A DNA stretch of 64,000 nt from Paenibacillus sp. PL91 (GTDB lineage: Bacteria > Bacillota > Bacilli > Paenibacillales > Paenibacillaceae): assembly GCF_012935325.2 (NCBI RefSeq), contig NZ_JABBYG020000004.1, positions 1 to 64,000 on the forward strand, written 5' to 3'. The translations under genes and the position numbers were made by a program. The stretch's first letter is position 1, and each line of letters starts with the position of its first letter. Of the stretch, positions 63,228 to 64,000 are shown in pieces. The notes beneath the pieces were generated by a model. It was not told the origin of the DNA. It searched no databases and saw nothing but the letters and a program-made list of their open reading frames with translations.

Positions 63228-64000
63228 TTAGCCTTTTACCCCGCCAACGACCATCCCTTTGACAAAATACTTCTGTAGAAACGGATAGACCATAATAATC
63301 GGCACACTGGCTACGATCGTCATCGTTGCGCGAACCGATGTTGGCGTAACCATCGTTACATTGCCCTGCGCATTAGCAAAGGCATCAGCCGCCGAGCCGC
63401 CTGAACTTGTCGTAGCACTTGATGTGGACAACACCTTCATCAGTTCATACTGCAAGGTACTTAGATCAGGCCGGGAAGAGTTGTACAAGAATACGTCAAA
63501 CCAGGAGTTCCACTGGGATACCGCTACGAACAGAGACACCGTAGCAAGAGCCGGAACGGTAAGCGGAAGCACTATGCGCGTAAATGTAGTAAAGTCTCCG
63601 GCGCCATCGATTTTAGCCGATTCCATGATGCCTTCCGGCAAACCTTCAATGAAGGAACGGATAACAATCATATTGAAAACGCCGATAATGCCCGGGATAA
63701 TGTATACCCAGAAGTTGTTTAACAATCCAAGCTCTTTGGTCAGCAGGTAGCTCGGAATCAAGCCACCGCTGAAATACATCGTAAAAATGAAGGTAATAGC
63801 TACAAATTTCTTCAATGCATATTCAGGGCGGCTGATCGTATAAGCCAGCATCGCCGTACAAAACACGGAGACGATCGTGCCGATGATCGTCCGCGCAGCG
63901 GAGATGAAGGTCGCATAAAACACATTGGACTCGCTAAACACATATTCAAAATTTCTCAGAGTCCATTCGCGTGGCCAAATATAAACGCTGCCTCGAATCG
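63228..64000 (-). CDS. Sugar ABC permease, LplC-like (5' end outside window)
   Basis: This CUT1 permease subunit reads in from the right edge. The in-frame codons beyond 63941 continue without a stop to the end (ending at WPREWTLRNFEYVFSE in protein order), so the GTG at 63941 is not the true start. It has the EAA loop ESAKIDGAGDF...TRIVLPLT and the C-terminus YFVKGMVVGGVKG. An insertion rich in S, T, G and A (about 165-195 in the visible part; SSATTSSGGSAADAFANAQG) before the last helix is typical of LplC-group proteins. Its partner genes lie outside the window. Confidence 0.93.
   Translation of the reverse strand, partial: IRGSVYIWPREWTLRNFEYVFSESNVFYATFISAARTIIGTIVSVFCTAMLAYTISRPEYALKKFVAITFIFTMYFSGGLIPSYLLTKELGLLNNFWVYIIPGIIGVFNMIVIRSFIEGLPEGIMESAKIDGAGDFTTFTRIVLPLTVPALATVSLFVAVSQWNSWFDVFLYNSSRPDLSTLQYELMKVLSTSSATTSSGGSAADAFANAQGNVTMVTPTSVRATMTIVASVPIIMVYPFLQKYFVKGMVVGGVKG

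Overview
This window looks like chromosomal DNA from a Paenibacillus-type Gram-positive, spore-forming soil bacterium. The evidence is an intact sigK gene, AGGAGG-type ribosome binding sites with frequent GTG and TTG starts, S-layer-homology (SLH) surface proteins, YesM/YesN-type two-component regulation, LplB/LplC-type sugar permeases and many large solute-binding lipoproteins. Nearly all genes point right. Most are arranged in operons with ATGA or TAATG overlaps, and most serve capture, uptake or breakdown of complex carbohydrates.

Layout. 1-345: three 124-bp tandem repeats, each with two hairpins. 456-14300: a large operon with one sugar-ABC ATPase, an unusual 983-aa solute-binding protein, two separate permease pairs, an NHL/Yip1 membrane protein, a DUF5696 protein and a second solute-binding lipoprotein, closed by a strong terminator. 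14376-19580: a promoter, a cobalamin riboswitch with its own terminator, then two secreted SLH proteins with alpha/alpha-barrel domains. The first also carries two DUF4430 domains and so resembles vertebrate transcobalamin/intrinsic factor. 19738-23529: a secreted beta-helix protein facing a secreted lipase/esterase across a shared terminator. 23888-29540: a GDPD phosphodiesterase, a UDG-like protein, an SGNH hydrolase, an ABC-2 exporter pair and a small unknown protein.

29779-55556 is a polysaccharide-utilisation region. It holds GH4, aldo/keto reductase, cupin, a GH36-like enzyme, LplB/LplC permeases and solute-binding protein A; a YesN/YesM regulator pair; then a beta-helix lyase-like protein, solute-binding protein B (a close paralogue of A), GH36, a uronate-isomerase-like protein, a beta-propeller glycosidase, a Gfo/Idh/MocA dehydrogenase, GH31 and GH95. 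The enzyme set suggests a polysaccharide with alpha-galactosyl, fucosyl (or L-galactosyl) and uronic-acid parts, but the substrate is not proven. A GH88 gene remnant lies just downstream.

55771-61842: a divergent regulon. A sugar isomerase/epimerase is read left and an operon of solute-binding protein, two permeases and three VOC (glyoxalase-fold) proteins is read right, with four copies of a LacI-type operator around TGAACACGTGTTCA between them. 62046-62747: sigK, not split by a skin-like element. The right edge holds a short gene remnant and the end of another LplC-type permease gene running off the window on the minus strand.

Only one sugar-importer ATPase (620-1750) is present for at least four permease pairs, counting the one cut by the edge, so that ATPase or one elsewhere is probably shared. 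All family assignments come from reading motifs in the translated sequence; no database search was run.
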